Positions 46,046 through 59,270 of a stretch of DNA of 64,000 bases are shown here, in pieces (position 1 is the stretch's first letter; each line of letters starts with the position of its first letter). This stretch comes from Atopsyche davidsoni (lineage: Eukaryota; Arthropoda; Insecta; Trichoptera; Hydrobiosidae). Location of the stretch: positions 13,554,001-13,618,000 of the forward strand of contig JAILWY010000009.1 of assembly GCA_022113835.1 (NCBI GenBank). The letters run 5' to 3'. The translations under genes were made by a program, and so were the position numbers. Below the pieces are notes generated by a model that was given only the letters and a program-made list of their open reading frames with translations, searched no databases and was not told where the DNA came from.

Positions 46046-49040
46046 TAAGTATTAATGCATCATTATTTTTTCATTGCAATATGTTTGAAGAAAACATAGT
46101 GCTTTCTAATTTAACCAATGTTACTCATACGGATTTTATGCATCGAATATACACAAAAATGCTGCACCAATGAATACTAAATAACATACATAATTTAATT
46201 TATCTATAAAATAATGTTTTGTATTCATTATTTATCAATTGATGCTTCTAAGAAGTCAAAAACTGTTTTTGACATTACCTATAATTCTATATTGTTCTAG
46301 TCTGAACGTACAAGTATATTTTAAGGAAATTGATACTTTTTTCTCATTAAAGGAATCAATTCCGTATGTAGAACAGTTAATAAAAATACGGTGTTGTTTC
46401 ATACAAAAAAGTAACTAAATACAAGAGTATTTTGTTGCTTGGGAAATGCAGATATTTCCGCTCCTTTCCATCGCGCAGCTCCGAGACAATGCAAAAGGGA
46501 ACTTTGAAAGTCGTTTCACCGTTTTCCTCATACATATTTTTTTTTTTCGAAAACTTATCCCGGGAACACATGTTCGTAAGTACTTGACCAATATTCTTGC
46601 TCGCAACTTTAAATGGTACAACTTTCATGGTCAAAATTTATTTTCTTTTGTTTGAGTATTTTTTTTTATTTTTGTGCACTAAACTTGCCCAATACCCGTA
46701 TTATACGTATGAAATAATTTCACGCTCTCACAAGTAAATGCAATTTACTTACGCAGAGTTGCTATTTTCGTAGGTAAAATTTATTCGTAGTACTTCCCAA
46801 TATCATGTATGAAAAATTATTATATTCCATAATTTTATAAAAAAATATATACAAATTACTTCTCCACATTTGTCTTCATTTTTATGTTGTTCGGAAAAAT
46901 AATACAATTTATTTTTTATAGTTAAAAGCTCAATAGGTGAAATTAAAAGATATTTTAAATGTTTTTACTTAATCTTATTTATATATTCTTTTGGGCCTTT
47001 TATCAAGCTTTGTATAAAAGACTTGTATTTGCGAAATTATCTTTGGTTTGCAATAAATATTTTTTAACAACAAAAATATTTGACTTGAATAAGCGTGTAG
47101 CTGTTGGGGCTAAAAGTATTTGTTTGTATATAGTCCCAATATCACATAAAAATATGATATTTATGTTACTTTGTCGTACTATAAGAAGATATTCTATTTC
47201 AGAAAATTTGTAACCATTTTACAGTAAGAGTAAAAACAAGCAGAATAAAGCAGGTTAATACAATTCTAGTGTTTGACATGATACGATATATTGTTGTATA
47301 CAAAAAAATAATCTTCACTACTGGTTTTAGGGTAGGGTTTCTTTTTTTACTTATTCCTTTTAGATTCCTTTTGTAAATGATGAAGAACTATTCTGATATG
47401 TCTGCGGTAAACGCACACACGCTGCGCCCCACCGGTTAGGAAGCCGTGCGGATATAATCTGTGGGTAATGGAGTGATGCGTTACTGAGTTGTCAGACTCA
47501 CGACTGAAGTAAGGACGGATTATCCTGAAATGTGGAGAATGACTCTTACTTTTTAGCCTGGCGGCTTTAATTCTGAAATTTATATATAAATATATTTTTT
47601 TATTATCTCATAATGAGATTACATAAAGCGTATCGTTTTCAAAATATTATTTGTTGGTTTAGTTTTATTATATTAATGTGATAAATACAGCTCAATTTAT
47701 AAGTGAATTAAATTTGGTCAAAAGTTAAAAAAATACTTAAAAATTGGATATTCCTGTATTTGCAAACATAAAAAGTGGATTTAAGAATGTACTGCGGTGT
47801 GAAACAGGTATTCCCGTATAAAAAATTGCGTATACGTTATGTAACAGAACCAGAACAAAACTATGTAAAAAATCGAACGAGGTTAAGCACTAACTTGCTA
47901 AAGCGTTCTTCCCTCAACCCTGTACGCAATTGTAAGGTGCCTGAAGTTAAGAGGCACTAAGGAGTTGGAAGACCTCCACTACACCGTATGTCGTTATTGC
48001 CAGGCACATACCATGAATGGCCTTGAGACTGTGATCAGCGTAATGAAGGAGAGCTCGATAATCACCATAGTAAAATTCCAAGAATTTTCTTAATCTTTTC
48101 AATCACTTCAATGGATTTTTTGTTTACACAACTATATTTTTTCACACACAAAGCACCGCTTCAATTTATTGGACTTTTTTATATAACGTTTTTAAATTCT
48201 TTGCTTCATGTATCATTGCTATATATTTCTGGTGTTTTTTTTATTGATAGAGAATGTGTTTTGTTTATGTAGATGTAATACTCAATGGTTTTATTGTTGT
48301 CTTCCAGAAACGTATAAAAAATCAAATCCGTGTATAAAATTTTAATAAAAGTTTGTTTTACAAATCATAATATTCAAGTGAAAAATACAATACAAGCAAA
48401 ACAAAACGCATGGTTGTAAAGTTAAGGAGATAACAATTAGGTGATTCGTTACATTAATATACACCCGCGTACGTCGCTGGGGTCACCAATGGCGGAAATC
48501 AAACATAATAAAATTCCTGAAAATAAATAACACGCCCACAATGCTTTGTTTGATTTAAATTTTTCGTTACAAAAAGCGAGCATCCTATTTTCCGAGTGGC
48601 AACACCGCCGCTCCGCAATCAGCATAAACCACCGCACTACTCGCGCCCCGCCATTTTCTTTTCATTCCTGTTTTCAGGCTATGCTCACTACACATTTATG
48701 TGAAATGTAACATTTTTCTTTATACATAATATTTTTAATTCAGTATCTACCTAAATACATTTAAAAAAATTGTTTATCCAAAAACAAACATGTAGTAAAC
48801 TATCGATTATTTTAAAACTCACTTGGGGGACTCATCAAAATAAACAGTAATTATTATGCATAAAATAGACTCAATAAAACTGACCTTTTATAAATTGCTT
48901 ATTATTATTTTTACTTCTAGATATATAATGCATCATTAGTTTTATTAAATTTAAAATGGATTCATTAAAAAAATGTTCGCACTGAATTGTTATCGCCCTT
49001 TTATAAAACATGTATGAATATTTTCACTCTTTAAATATTT
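46046..49040. other. Gene-free stretch with GC-richer patches
   Basis: Patches are at about 46,430-46,580, 47,400-47,570, 47,770-48,070 and 48,440-48,690. The last contains YY1-like words, AATGGCGGA near 48,488 and CCCGCCATTTTC near 48,647. The 47,775-47,960 frame and the minus frames at 46,377-46,634 and 48,449-48,637 show no domain. Confidence 0.45.
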
Positions 49041-49204
49041 CAATATTTTTGACAAAATTTACTTGGTGGAATTCCATTTTAATATTTTTGAATAAATTAC
49101 TTGAGTGATTTTCCACATATTCGTTTTTATTAGTGACCGGTTTCGCTAACCTTTCACGTTGGCTGTTTGATAATGCCAACGTGAAAGGTTGGCGAAACCG
49201 GTCA
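49041..49204. mobile_element. FB-A foldback element, copy 3 (complete central hairpin)
   Basis: The full left arm starts CAATATTTTTGACA, passes GGTGGAATTCCATTTT and TTGAGTGATTTTCCACAT, then enters a 30-bp inverted repeat. Its arms, 49,134-49,163 and 49,175-49,204, match at 29 of 30 positions around an 11-base loop. The arm ends TTTCACGTTGGC. The right arm stops at CCGGTCA, so the outer right half is lost. Confidence 0.8.
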
Positions 49205-52200
49205 ATATTTACTTACAAATATTAACTTTAAATATTTATCAATAAATTTTGGATTATTTATAATCTCTTAACGTAAATACAGCAAAATATTTTCTGCAAT
49301 ACCATAAGTTTTATATTTTTTAAAATAAACTATAATAGTATAGCGGAAAACTCAACATATTATATATGCATTTTCATTGTATAGGGTGACGCCTTGTGTC
49401 ATTAATAAACGGAAAAAAAAAAATGTTTTCTGTAAATAATTTATCGCAGAATCTTAGTAAAAATAAACCGGAAAAAATACAGCAAATACTTTTGTAACGT
49501 TGGAAGCTGTCTAAGTAAAATAATATATAGTGTACTTCATCTTGAACCGCGAAACGGCCGCTAAGAATTCGTGAAAACACTCTTCGTACTCCTTATAAGC
49601 CTCTAAACGTTTTTATTTGTCATAAATTGTACTCCAGAGCTTTCTAAACGAATCTACCATTTATGTAATACTTAGGTTATCGATTCACAAATGAAATTAT
49701 TAATTCGTGAAAATATAACTGAAAACGTATTCATTATAAATATTTTTTGATTAATTATTTCATATTTCAGCGAAAATAATAACAGAATACGAAATTTCTA
49801 AAATGCAAGAAAATTCTTTTTTGTGAGTTTAATGGTGTGTTTCACCGTAGTGGTTTATTTTTGTTTTTTTTTATTTTTCCACTGATGCTTTGTTCACCGA
49901 TAGTGAGACGATTTTTAACGAAAGGATTTCCTTTGAGAAAAATCTTCTTTCAAACAAACTTTTCATATTTCGTTTTTTTTCCTATAAAACTGTCTGATAC
50001 AAGAATAACCGATTTTTGTTTCTATTTTTAATTTTTAAGATGCACTTTATTCTATTTTGAATGCAAATTTTTCATTGAATTTTCCAAGAGCAGAGCAATA
50101 TTATTACGATATAATGCTGTTTTTTTTTTAATTATTATATTTTATCTATTCGCTGCTGATGAAATACATTACTTACATGATAAGTTAATCACGCCACGAG
50201 CTATTATTACACCCCCATAGATGATTGAGAATGTTTTTAGATAAATTACAATGCAAAAGACAAGCCTAATAAGCAATCACTAGTTTATTTGATTAAAATA
50301 TATATTTATAATATTTTGAATGAATTTTGCTGTAGTCGTTGATCATGTTAAACATAAATAAGTGTCGTGGTTTCAAAAAATGTTATTGTTGCCCAAAAAT
50401 ATGAATCACAGTGCGTGTGCGAGATCTGAATGACTTCGGTTTTTGGAAAGTTAAATTCGGAAAATTAACTCACCGCCGAATTCTCCGTTAACCCTTCACG
50501 CGAGCCTAACTTTGAGAAGCTCTGTGAGACGTCACAACTAGGCGTTGTAGTTGGTGGGTCGTGGAAGGCGCGCTGAAGTGCGTGCTCTCTAATTTATACC
50601 CTTTTTGAAATATTAAACTTTTTCTTGCTGGAAATATTATCCACCCGATTATTTAAACTTCACATATATTTTATAAAAAACGAAATACAGTCATGCCTTT
50701 TTTTAAAAAAACTAAATTTCACTGAGCTATTTTACTCAAAAAAAACCTTTTGAATTTTACTGTAAATACAATTTTTACGTTTAGTCTCAGAATAATAAAT
50801 GTAAAATAAGTAGAATACTCTCATGGTTTTTACTAATAAATATAAATAAATCTTGTTGATAAAATATAGTTTTTAACAAAATTATTTTTTTTAACCTTTT
50901 AAACATGTAGAAAATCTACGGAGCTAATAAGTTAACGCTATCACAGCAGCATTAAATGATTAGTTTTCAAAATATGAAAAAGCAATGTGTGCTTTTTGTG
51001 ATTTATTTTTACTGTTTCTTGATACGCGACGAGTTGGCTGTTAGTTTTAACTTTATGTAAAATGTAAATAAATATAAATAATTATTACCAAAATGAGTAA
51101 ATATTCTTGGAATATTTTATCGGTGCGGGGTTGAACTTGTATAAAAGCAGGTTGTGCGTATTCAGCGTGGAGCGCAGGGTTTGCGTTTTCGATAAATTTT
51201 GTCGCGTCCTTTGTGTGCGTCCACGGGGCCCATGATTGATGCGACACTCACCTGCATGGCCGAAGCTTACCTGTGTAAATCCTCGTGACAGCCACGGAAA
51301 CATTCTATCCTTTACGAAATAAACATTCTCCTCTGTGGACACACCTGGAAATTCCAAAAAAATCCCTTAAAATTTTGTATCATTATCGTAATAATTATAA
51401 TGCTATTCATTTATCTTTCATATTTACAGTATGTTCTGGTTATCATTTGTCTCAATAATTAAATTAAATTATTAAAAATTAGTTGTGAAGGAATTGTCTG
51501 TCGATGGCAATTAATTTTTCAGCGTGATTTTATACAATGAAGTCATCTCACTTTAACGGTTTTTTTTTTTTTTTTGAGAAAACGTCTCTGAAAACATGAA
51601 AAAAGTAATTCTTATAGTATTATTTTACTATGTTTGAGAATTCTAAATCTTTATTCTTACTTGTTTTCTAATTCAGACTTATATGATTCAATTAGAATCT
51701 TTCTCGTTCCATTACATGAGAGTGTTTGTATTGTCTTTAAAATGCTCTGAAAATAACTTATATATTCAAGTACGTGAAATCAAAAATGCATTGCTTACCC
51801 GTAAATATATAACTAGTATTCATATAAAAAAGGTCCAAAATGATTTACAAAACACTCGCCGTGATGTTTGCTTGATTTGTTATGCTTTTTTATACACAGT
51901 GGTCAAAACTGCTTGCCTTGATTTTGGACTCATTGAACGTCACAAATATCCGCTGTCTGATATGTTACGCTCATAGACTTCAGCCGGGACCGCCATATCC
52001 AAAAACCGTGTTCCGTTGGAATCTACAACCTTATAAAATAATAAAGATAGTCGCATGTGCTGCAGGGCGTCTGCAGCAGGGTGGGGGCGGGGAAGGCTCT
52101 TCTCCCGGGCCGCCCATCCGTCACCCCCGCGGGTCAACCCTCTGCGCCCCGCTACTGGGCCACGTGTGCTTATTGCCCGACGCACATCTCAACTTGGATT

Positions 52201-55200
52201 TATTCTTCTTCGTCCTTTATTTATCTTTTATTTTTCGTGGGCTTTATGGCTCTTCAGGTGTTCTCAGTTTGTCGCATCGCTCTTTTGAAAACAGCCTTTT
52301 TTAAATTTATTCATCTCTGAAATTTCAATGATATAACATCTTTAAAGTTTCACCTTAAATTTATAGTTGATTTTCTGGTTTTGTGTGTTGTTTTATATTT
52401 GATTGAAAATAATATGAAATCATCGTTCACAATCAATCGTTCTCAAAACAACCAATATAATAGTCATACCGTTCGGTCTGTTCGGGTGAATTAAATGTGT
52501 ACCGAATAAATTAATTAATATGTGTTAATTGACTACAAATTGGTTGTAAATGATTCAATAACCGATACAAGAGCTTTTAAACCGATCATAGGTTGATTTC
52601 TCATTCAATATAGAACGTTGAAAGGATCCGAATGTCCGTTCTAATTGGTATTTGGACGCCTCTTTGGTTTTGTGCGACCACGATCACAAAATCGGCATAC
52701 CTGTTCTAGTAATTTTTAATCAATTCCAATGCACAGGAGCACAAGTCAGCAGAGAAACTTTCAATGAACCGAATACTTTTTTTATATTTTACCAAAGAAG
52801 TGTTAATCCATTAAAAAATGAAAATTATCATTAAATTATGTTACTTGAAAGGCTTCACGTATTTTTTCAAACTATTATATAACGCAATATTTTGTCTTAG
52901 TAGATACAAAATATATTTTTTCAACATACTACTTAGAATATACTATAAAACATTGTATGCACTAAAAAGTAACATTACAAATATTTTATTCACATTAATT
53001 ATTAATATGATAACATTTTATTATTAATATGATGATAATGTCACTTTGATCAACATCTCATATTGCATATCATCTCGTGGAAGAAAACTATTTTATTATA
53101 AGATCCGTCCATTACATTTCTTATTCTGACAGGCGTACGTTTTCAATATTCTTCCTTTCTGCCATCTCCTTTCTCCGGAGATGTCATATTATCTTTGGCC
53201 TGCCAAATCCTAGGAGCAGACCACCTACATCCAGGAGCCAAAGTCGTATATTAGTACATCCACGCAATAACTAAAAAAAGCCATAATTATAAAGCAAGTA
53301 GTATGATTATAGCCTAAATAAAATAAATATCAAATTTTATCACGTGACTTTGAAAAAACGTATAATTACGCATGGCGTGAGAAAAACCAGAGCGAATTCT
53401 TATATTAATCAAAAATAAAAGGCAACTTACGATAAAATAATCTTTTCATATATATTTGGCTATTTTGTATTCCTTTTTTTGATAGTGATTTAATTGTCTT
53501 AATATTTTATGTATTCTGATATTACCTAAACGAATAATATTTAACAATATTTAAGAAGTATTATTATTTAAATTTATTTTATTTAGTAACGCACTATTTT
53601 ATGAGGCTTTGGAAAATATTTTATAGTTTATTGTATATATCCATTATACAGAATCCATGATGAATGATTTGAGCTATCTTCAGTCGCCATTTTGTCAGAA
53701 GGCTTAGGCTTGAAAATCAAGGCGGTATTTCTGGAAGCCATAGATCTTGTTTTTGCAAATACGCTGGTATTACTCCATATTTACATCTCAAACGTTGGCA
53801 GTCTTGTTTACTTCGAGCCAGCCATGTTTCATATTAAAAAAAATCAATTTATTTCCTGAGAATTATTGGCCTTTGCGTATCAGATTATAACCGCAAGAAA
53901 ATAACACGAAATTCCAGGAAAATTTTCCATCACGAATAATAATATATATATAAAAAACTGATACTTTTTATAGGATTATAAAATTTTTTTGAGAGTGTTG
54001 CTACATAATCAAATTATTTCTTCTTTTTTTTTGTTATCGAATTGATCGATTTCTTTCAAATAGCTCAATCGTTGTTTTTTCATTAATATAATTAAATAAA
54101 AACGTTATAATCGTTATAGCTTTCAATAGAAAAAATATAAATATACATTTTTTTTTACTTAGATTATGAGCCCGAAATAAAACATTGTTTTCACTCTAAT
54201 GTTGCCGAATATATGTCGGCAATAAATCACAGGACACGAAATTAGGTAAGCGTGAGTAATTTTATATTTTAAAAAATATTTCACTTAAATTATGTTTTTT
54301 TTCGGTCATAATGAAGCTGTTTAGGTTACATTTTGTTTTGAAATATGAACGACTATATTTTAAAAATACATTAAGCTACAGTTTTTATATAATTATTTTA
54401 CAAATATTTTTCAAACAAAAAGCTACAATAATAAATATTTTTTAAATGTAATTTTAAGCGAGTGAGGCTTTTAGAGAGAGCACAGAATCATGCGATTTTT
54501 TTATTGCGTATATTATTAAATACTCCTCGCAAAAGCAACTCAAATCTTAATGCGCTTACGTATAACTTTTTAAAAGCCTGCTCAGCTTTTTTCGGCATGT
54601 CATCTTTAATTTTGGGCTCGGATTATGTCGCCACACATCAAGAAGGCAGCCTCTGAAAAATCAGCGTGAATGTCGTGGCTTGATTGTTTCAGGGGGGTGG
54701 CCCCCGGTCGCAGGGCGTTTAGACTTAATTATTCAGGCAAAAGTTCATGCCATGTTATCAAGGAACTCCGGCGTCGCTAAACGCCTGGCTGAAGCGCCAT
54801 TTTCTAAGTCAGGACACACGTGTCTGGCAATCGCCCTTAGCTGGAATATCCTGGAAGCCGCAACATGAAAGAAGCTATTTGGGTAGCTGAGATTTACAAT
54901 TTTCGTTTCAATTAACACATCGTATCTTTGAAATATTATTTTTAAAAATATTAAATTACCTGATATTTATTTCTATAGTCAATATTTACTTCAAGCACTA
55001 GCCTTTACACCTTCGCTTTTTCTTCAAAATGTTTAAAGACAGTGCTTATTTCATTTTCTCTTGTAGCCTTAACGGGTGCGTGCTAAATCGTAATATATTA
55101 TATTAGAACGGTATTTAATCTGATATACATTGTATATTGGTTTTTGAGTCTCATGTTCTTTGAATCCGTTTAATTTTGTTTGACATCTTTGACTTTGGTA

Positions 55201-56960
55201 AAGGTACTAGACAGACCCACGGGACATTACCCTTGTCAAGTCAGGGAGGTCATTTAGGTATTTAGACATAATCTTTGACGATGATTTTTATCTTAATCTA
55301 CTACTAAATTATTGATTGATGGCTGATTTGATAATTAAGCCACCAAAAGTAAACGCCTTTTATGAATCATTTCCATCGAGCCATTTATATTTTAAAAAAC
55401 CCCTGATTTGATTTAATCTAAATTATCTGTGTTCTCGAAAATAACCTGATAAATGGATGATAATAAACCTCATTCAACTTTAGGTCTTTCATCTTCGATA
55501 TCGTGTGTTTATTGACATGTCATATTTAAGCTAACTCGACGGAAGAATAATTTCAATGTGAAACAGCAAGGCCGCTTCAGGTTTCAGCGTACAAAGTTAT
55601 TAAATAAAAAGTTCCCGACGCTGAAGTTTAATGCTTTCGAATTATAAATTAATTCATGTGGTAACTTTGAAGCAATCCACTTTCCATATTCTTTGTTTAT
55701 TCCACTAAAAGTACCTTTGACGGCGTAAACTTTGTAGGGCCTATTAAAATAATGTACGTTACTGAAATGTTTCCTTTAAATAACACAATATTAATTCGAT
55801 TGGCAACATAATATTCACGTTTATAATAACTTAATTTGTCACCATCACCAGCGGGATCACATTACCTGAAAATTAAATTTACGTGCTTTTTTTGGCGGTC
55901 CCTAAGGTTGTCGCGAAATTGATTTTTTTTAACCTACTACCAATGAGAACACTAATATGTTGGTAGTAATTGATGTTTTTGTTTGCACCAGCATCCATCT
56001 TTTTCACATCACAATTTTTACTCTTTTTTATGAACCTAATCGCTCGATATGCACTGCATGTCTATTTTAAAGTTATAAATAGCTATTCTTAACATTACAG
56101 CTTGTATTAAACAAAATTCCACCAAAATAATAATTTGATTAATCAACGCAATACATAAGACTTAACGAGAACAATAACATTGTTAATATTTAAATTTTCT
56201 TGATAAATATTGTAAAGTAAAAGATAAAATACTATTTAACTTCATAAAACACCTGCGCTTTAACAATTTGAATAACTTTATATTGACATGTATTTATTTC
56301 ATTCAAATTACTATGATTTTCTTAATATTTCATGTAAGTAATACGTTATAATTTAAAACTTCATATCTGAGAGATTTTTGTATGAACAAAATGTAAAAAA
56401 AATATTATTCCACCGAAAATTTTAATTTAAAAACATTATAAAGTATTATCAAATGTTTTTTTATACTTTCACAAGGATTCCTTTTGACTTCAAAATACTT
56501 TTTAGAAATTTTACTTTATCCTTAAATTCAAAACACCATTCTTTTATTTTTTTCATTAAATGAATGCTGTTTTATTTACGCGACTTTCAAAAGAATCCTT
56601 CAGATAGAGAGGAATACGGGCAACTAAGAAATATACCTCATTGTTGTCAAAAATGTGATACCATCTTATTCTTGAACCTTAACTCGCTAAGTCAAAATGA
56701 AAAAAATCTCACTGTTTAAAGATACATACAAAAATAGTAAATATAATTACACAGTCTGCATTAAAAAATTTACTTTAGAAACACTTTAATAGCCTATTTT
56801 CGTAGCGATTTTTTTCTAGTATTATAAATGAATTTTTTTTCAAAAACATCAATACAATAAAAACATATATTTTTAGTGGTCCTCTAAATAAAAATAATAA
56901 ATAAAAAATTTAATTTAACATTTAACATGTTAATGTTATTTACAAAAACATCAGTCCTTT
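49205..56960. other. Gene-free stretch with GC islands
   Basis: Islands are at about 50,450-50,600, 51,120-51,360, 51,980-52,260, 53,110-53,260, 53,640-53,830, 54,450-54,880 and 55,540-55,760. The 51.1-kb patch has TATAAAAG (51,140-51,147) near TTCAG words but with a spacing too short for a standard initiator. The 53.7-kb patch has CGCCATTTTG (YY1-like). The 54.5-54.9 kb island is long and only moderately GC-rich. Frames over 52.0-52.3 kb are open on both strands and are not called. The rest is AT-rich. Confidence 0.45.
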
Positions 56961-56988
56961 TTAACACTAAACGTACCAGCACTTGATA

Positions 56989-57025
56989 TATACCCATTTT
57001 TACCACAACCGGTCAAATGACCGGT
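56989..57025. repeat. piggyBac left subterminal inverted repeat
   Basis: It reads TATACCCATTTTTACCACA followed by ACCGGTCAAATGACCGGT (57,008-57,025), an 18-bp near-palindrome. It pairs with 59,052-59,088. It is a probable transposase-binding site, by analogy with subterminal repeats in other piggyBac elements. Confidence 0.85.
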
Positions 57026-57141
57026 CATTGTGTTTTTTATGAAATATGGATTTAAGAAGGAAATAAACATAGTAACTTTATTATAACTAAACAAAAATGT
57101 GTACTAACGATTTTTATTACATAAACAAAGAAAAATAATGT

Positions 57142-58705
57142 TTAATTCATTGCACATAGCATTTTTTTACATATACAGGGTGTCTCCATTATACATTTAC
57201 CGCAAACATTTTTTTGACATTTTGAACAAATTTTGATTGTTTTACTTTCGTTACGATAATCTATTTGACACGTCTTACCTTGATAAGAATCTGTGGTAGA
57301 TTTAGGCAATGTCCCTTTCGTATTTGTTTCTTTTTTTGATTGTTTACAAGCTTCTCGAAAATCGGCGGCAAGTTCTACTGCTAACTGGAGTAAAAAATCT
57401 TACCTCGAGATATTTTCTCCTGTCGTTTGCTCGTTAAAAATCCAGGCATCTATGCCAGTTAAATCAACGATATTGAAAAATACTTGGAGAGGCCATCTGC
57501 AAGACTTAGATTTTATGGTATATTTCCTCGCCATTTGATCGGTCATGCCTACACTAAATTTAGTTTGATTATAATATGAAACGGTCTCAGGTAAACATTT
57601 ATCATTGTTATCGACTGTTACTGATTTATGTTTAGAACTATGTAAAACAACTTTTTTTTTGGTTTACTTTTATAGATTGTAAGAGTACAATTATCTGTGG
57701 TGAAAATTTTCATCTTTCTTTTGATTCGCAATTATTGGTAATTATTCCCTTTTATTTGAGCGGATAGTTCCAACTAAAGTTGTTTTTTTCATTAGAAGTT
57801 GTGTTGCTAGGGACTTGCTTGTAAAGAAGTTGTCTGTGGTTACAGTTCTTCCGCAACCCGTAAATGGTTCCATGAGTTTGAGTACAACATATTCAGTGAG
57901 TGGTACTGAAGAGGGACTATTTTCATCTTTTCTTAGATATGGAATTGCATTTATGATGTATTTGCTATCGACGTCAGATGCTAACCAAGATTTGATTCCA
58001 AATTTATCAGGCTTGTTAGGCATGTATTGCGTAAATTTACATCTTACTTTAGTTGGAGATAGCTGTTCGTCTACAGTAATATTAGCACCCGGATGTGATA
58101 AATTTGAGAATATCTGTGAAATTATGTCTGCTCATAGTTTCTGAGAAAAATTTAGGCCCCCATATGTTATTCCACAAAAAAGAAACTTTCAAATGATTTG
58201 CTCCATATGCACCTCGTGCATATAAATTTGCAATAAATGCATCTAATTTATCTTGAGGTAAACTCCAATCGGCTCCTAACACTCTCTTTGCATATTCTTA
58301 TATGGCTCATAACACGGTGGTCAATTATCAACGAAAATGCAGTCTTTACATTACCCTCTATCCTGTGGGGCCAACTTCTTGCCTGAAAATGTTATGAAGT
58401 GGTGATCTTCCAGGTGTACCACCTATTTGTATTTCTTTCCAAACAGTTCCACCAATTGTAACATGCTGTTCATTTTTTTATATCTCTTCTTCAGAGTAAT
58501 CTCATTTTTTTTCGTCCACGGCATATATTCACAATATTTTCCTCTTCATCGTCAGTAACTGTACATTCAAACTCTTGACTAATAGATCATTTTCAACCTG
58601 TATATCTTCATTTTCACAAAAATTATCTTCATTCATTTCCGAAAACTCTTCGTCAATATTATTTATATCTTCTATGAACTTGTACTGTTTTGATTGTTTC
58701 GACAT
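57142..58705 (-). pseudogene. piggyBac transposase pseudogene
   Basis: The ATG at 58,703-58,705 opens an acidic N-terminus, as in the family. A frameshift near 58,590 and further frame changes follow. A recognisable block (58,082-58,282) contains LYARGAYGANHLKVSFLW. It then meets a stop, and the sequence joins a different frame at ANITVDEQLSP, where several tens of residues normally lie, so a deletion with frameshift is likely. The first catalytic Asp is coded at 58,069-58,071. The second (TTDNFFTS) is at 57,832-57,834, 79 codons on. The third, in the family's VDxxDQ motif, reads VGMTDQ, so that Asp is Gly (57,547-57,549). Several stops interrupt the C-terminal half. A Cys-rich zinc-binding tail remains at about 57,150-57,290, before a TAA (57,142-57,144). 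It cannot encode an active enzyme. Confidence 0.95.
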
Positions 58706-59051
58706 TTTTCTCGGTAAAGTGTAACCTGTATTAGTAATTTAGTAAAGATATCAAAATAAAATAAAAGCTACCAACCAATACTTTAAGTTTGTGTCTACTT
58801 TTCTTATGTTATGTATCCAACTTTTGAGATTAATATTATCTTGGGTACACACCGGGCTTCGGGACTAAAATGCTACTTTCAATCTAAAATTTTAGTCAAA
58901 TTCTTGAATTTATGATTCACGGTTATCTTGATTGAACTAACTGACGCAACAGTATTTGCAGAAATGTGCATTTAATTGAATGCAATATGTTGAAAATGCA
59001 TGTACATCATAATTTCTGATCCGATAACCTTATAAAGCAATAAATTGTTCT

Positions 59052-59088
59052 ACCGGTCAATTGACCGGTTGTGGTAGAAATGGGTATA
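59052..59088. repeat. piggyBac right subterminal inverted repeat
   Basis: It begins with the perfect 18-bp palindrome ACCGGTCAATTGACCGGT (59,052-59,069) and continues TGTGGTAGAAATGGGTATA. It is the inverted partner of 56,989-57,025, with two mismatches. Confidence 0.85.
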
Positions 59089-59232
59089 CTACAAGCATAA
59101 CTCAAAAAATACACAATACAAAAAAAAAATAAAAATAGAATATTACTTGCATTTAATAATTAGAAAAAGTCATGAAGTCAAATGTGCAAAAAAGATAAAA
59201 TTATATGCCCATTTTCTATACCAAAGTACAAA

Positions 59233-59266
59233 ACCGGTCAATTGACCGGTCGTGGTAGGTTTAGTG
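59233..59266. repeat. piggyBac right terminus with third ACCGGT palindrome
   Basis: A second perfect ACCGGTCAATTGACCGGT (59,233-59,250) abuts the terminal CGTGGTAGGTTTAGTG (59,251-59,266). The left terminus has the terminal repeat but no palindrome beside it, so the two ends are asymmetric. Confidence 0.85.
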
Positions 59267-59270
59267 TTAA

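Larger units (their letters stand above)
56965..59266 (-). mobile_element. piggyBac-family DNA transposon, decayed copy
   Basis: The element is flanked by TTAA at 56,961-56,964 and 59,267-59,270, the invariant piggyBac target. The ends match as CACTAAACGTACCA (left) and CACTAAACCTACCA (right, minus strand). Subterminal inverted repeats of 37 bp lie at 56,989-57,025 and 59,052-59,088 (35 of 37). Each contains an ACCGGTCA/TGACCGGT palindrome, and a third palindrome sits at 59,233-59,250, next to the right end. At 2302 bp it is near full length for the family. It carries one transposase gene on the minus strand, now broken. The preserved ends suggest that it could still be recognised by a related active transposase, which is inference. 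Confidence 0.95.

Noticed and set aside
51140..51170. TATA plus initiator near 51.14 kb
   Set aside because: The TATA-to-CAG distance is about 25 bases, shorter than usual, with no first exon recognisable.
51882..52320. 140-codon and overlapping frames
   Set aside because: Four frames open over the same GC-rich island on both strands, with Pro/Gly/Arg-rich translation and no family resemblance.
57174..57186. CAGGGTGTCTCCA as a transposon terminus
   Set aside because: It is the complement of transposase coding sequence near the C-terminal Cys-rich tail, with no inverted partner.
57293..58144. Plus-strand open frames over the piggyBac element
   Set aside because: They are antisense to the clearly recognisable minus-strand transposase.
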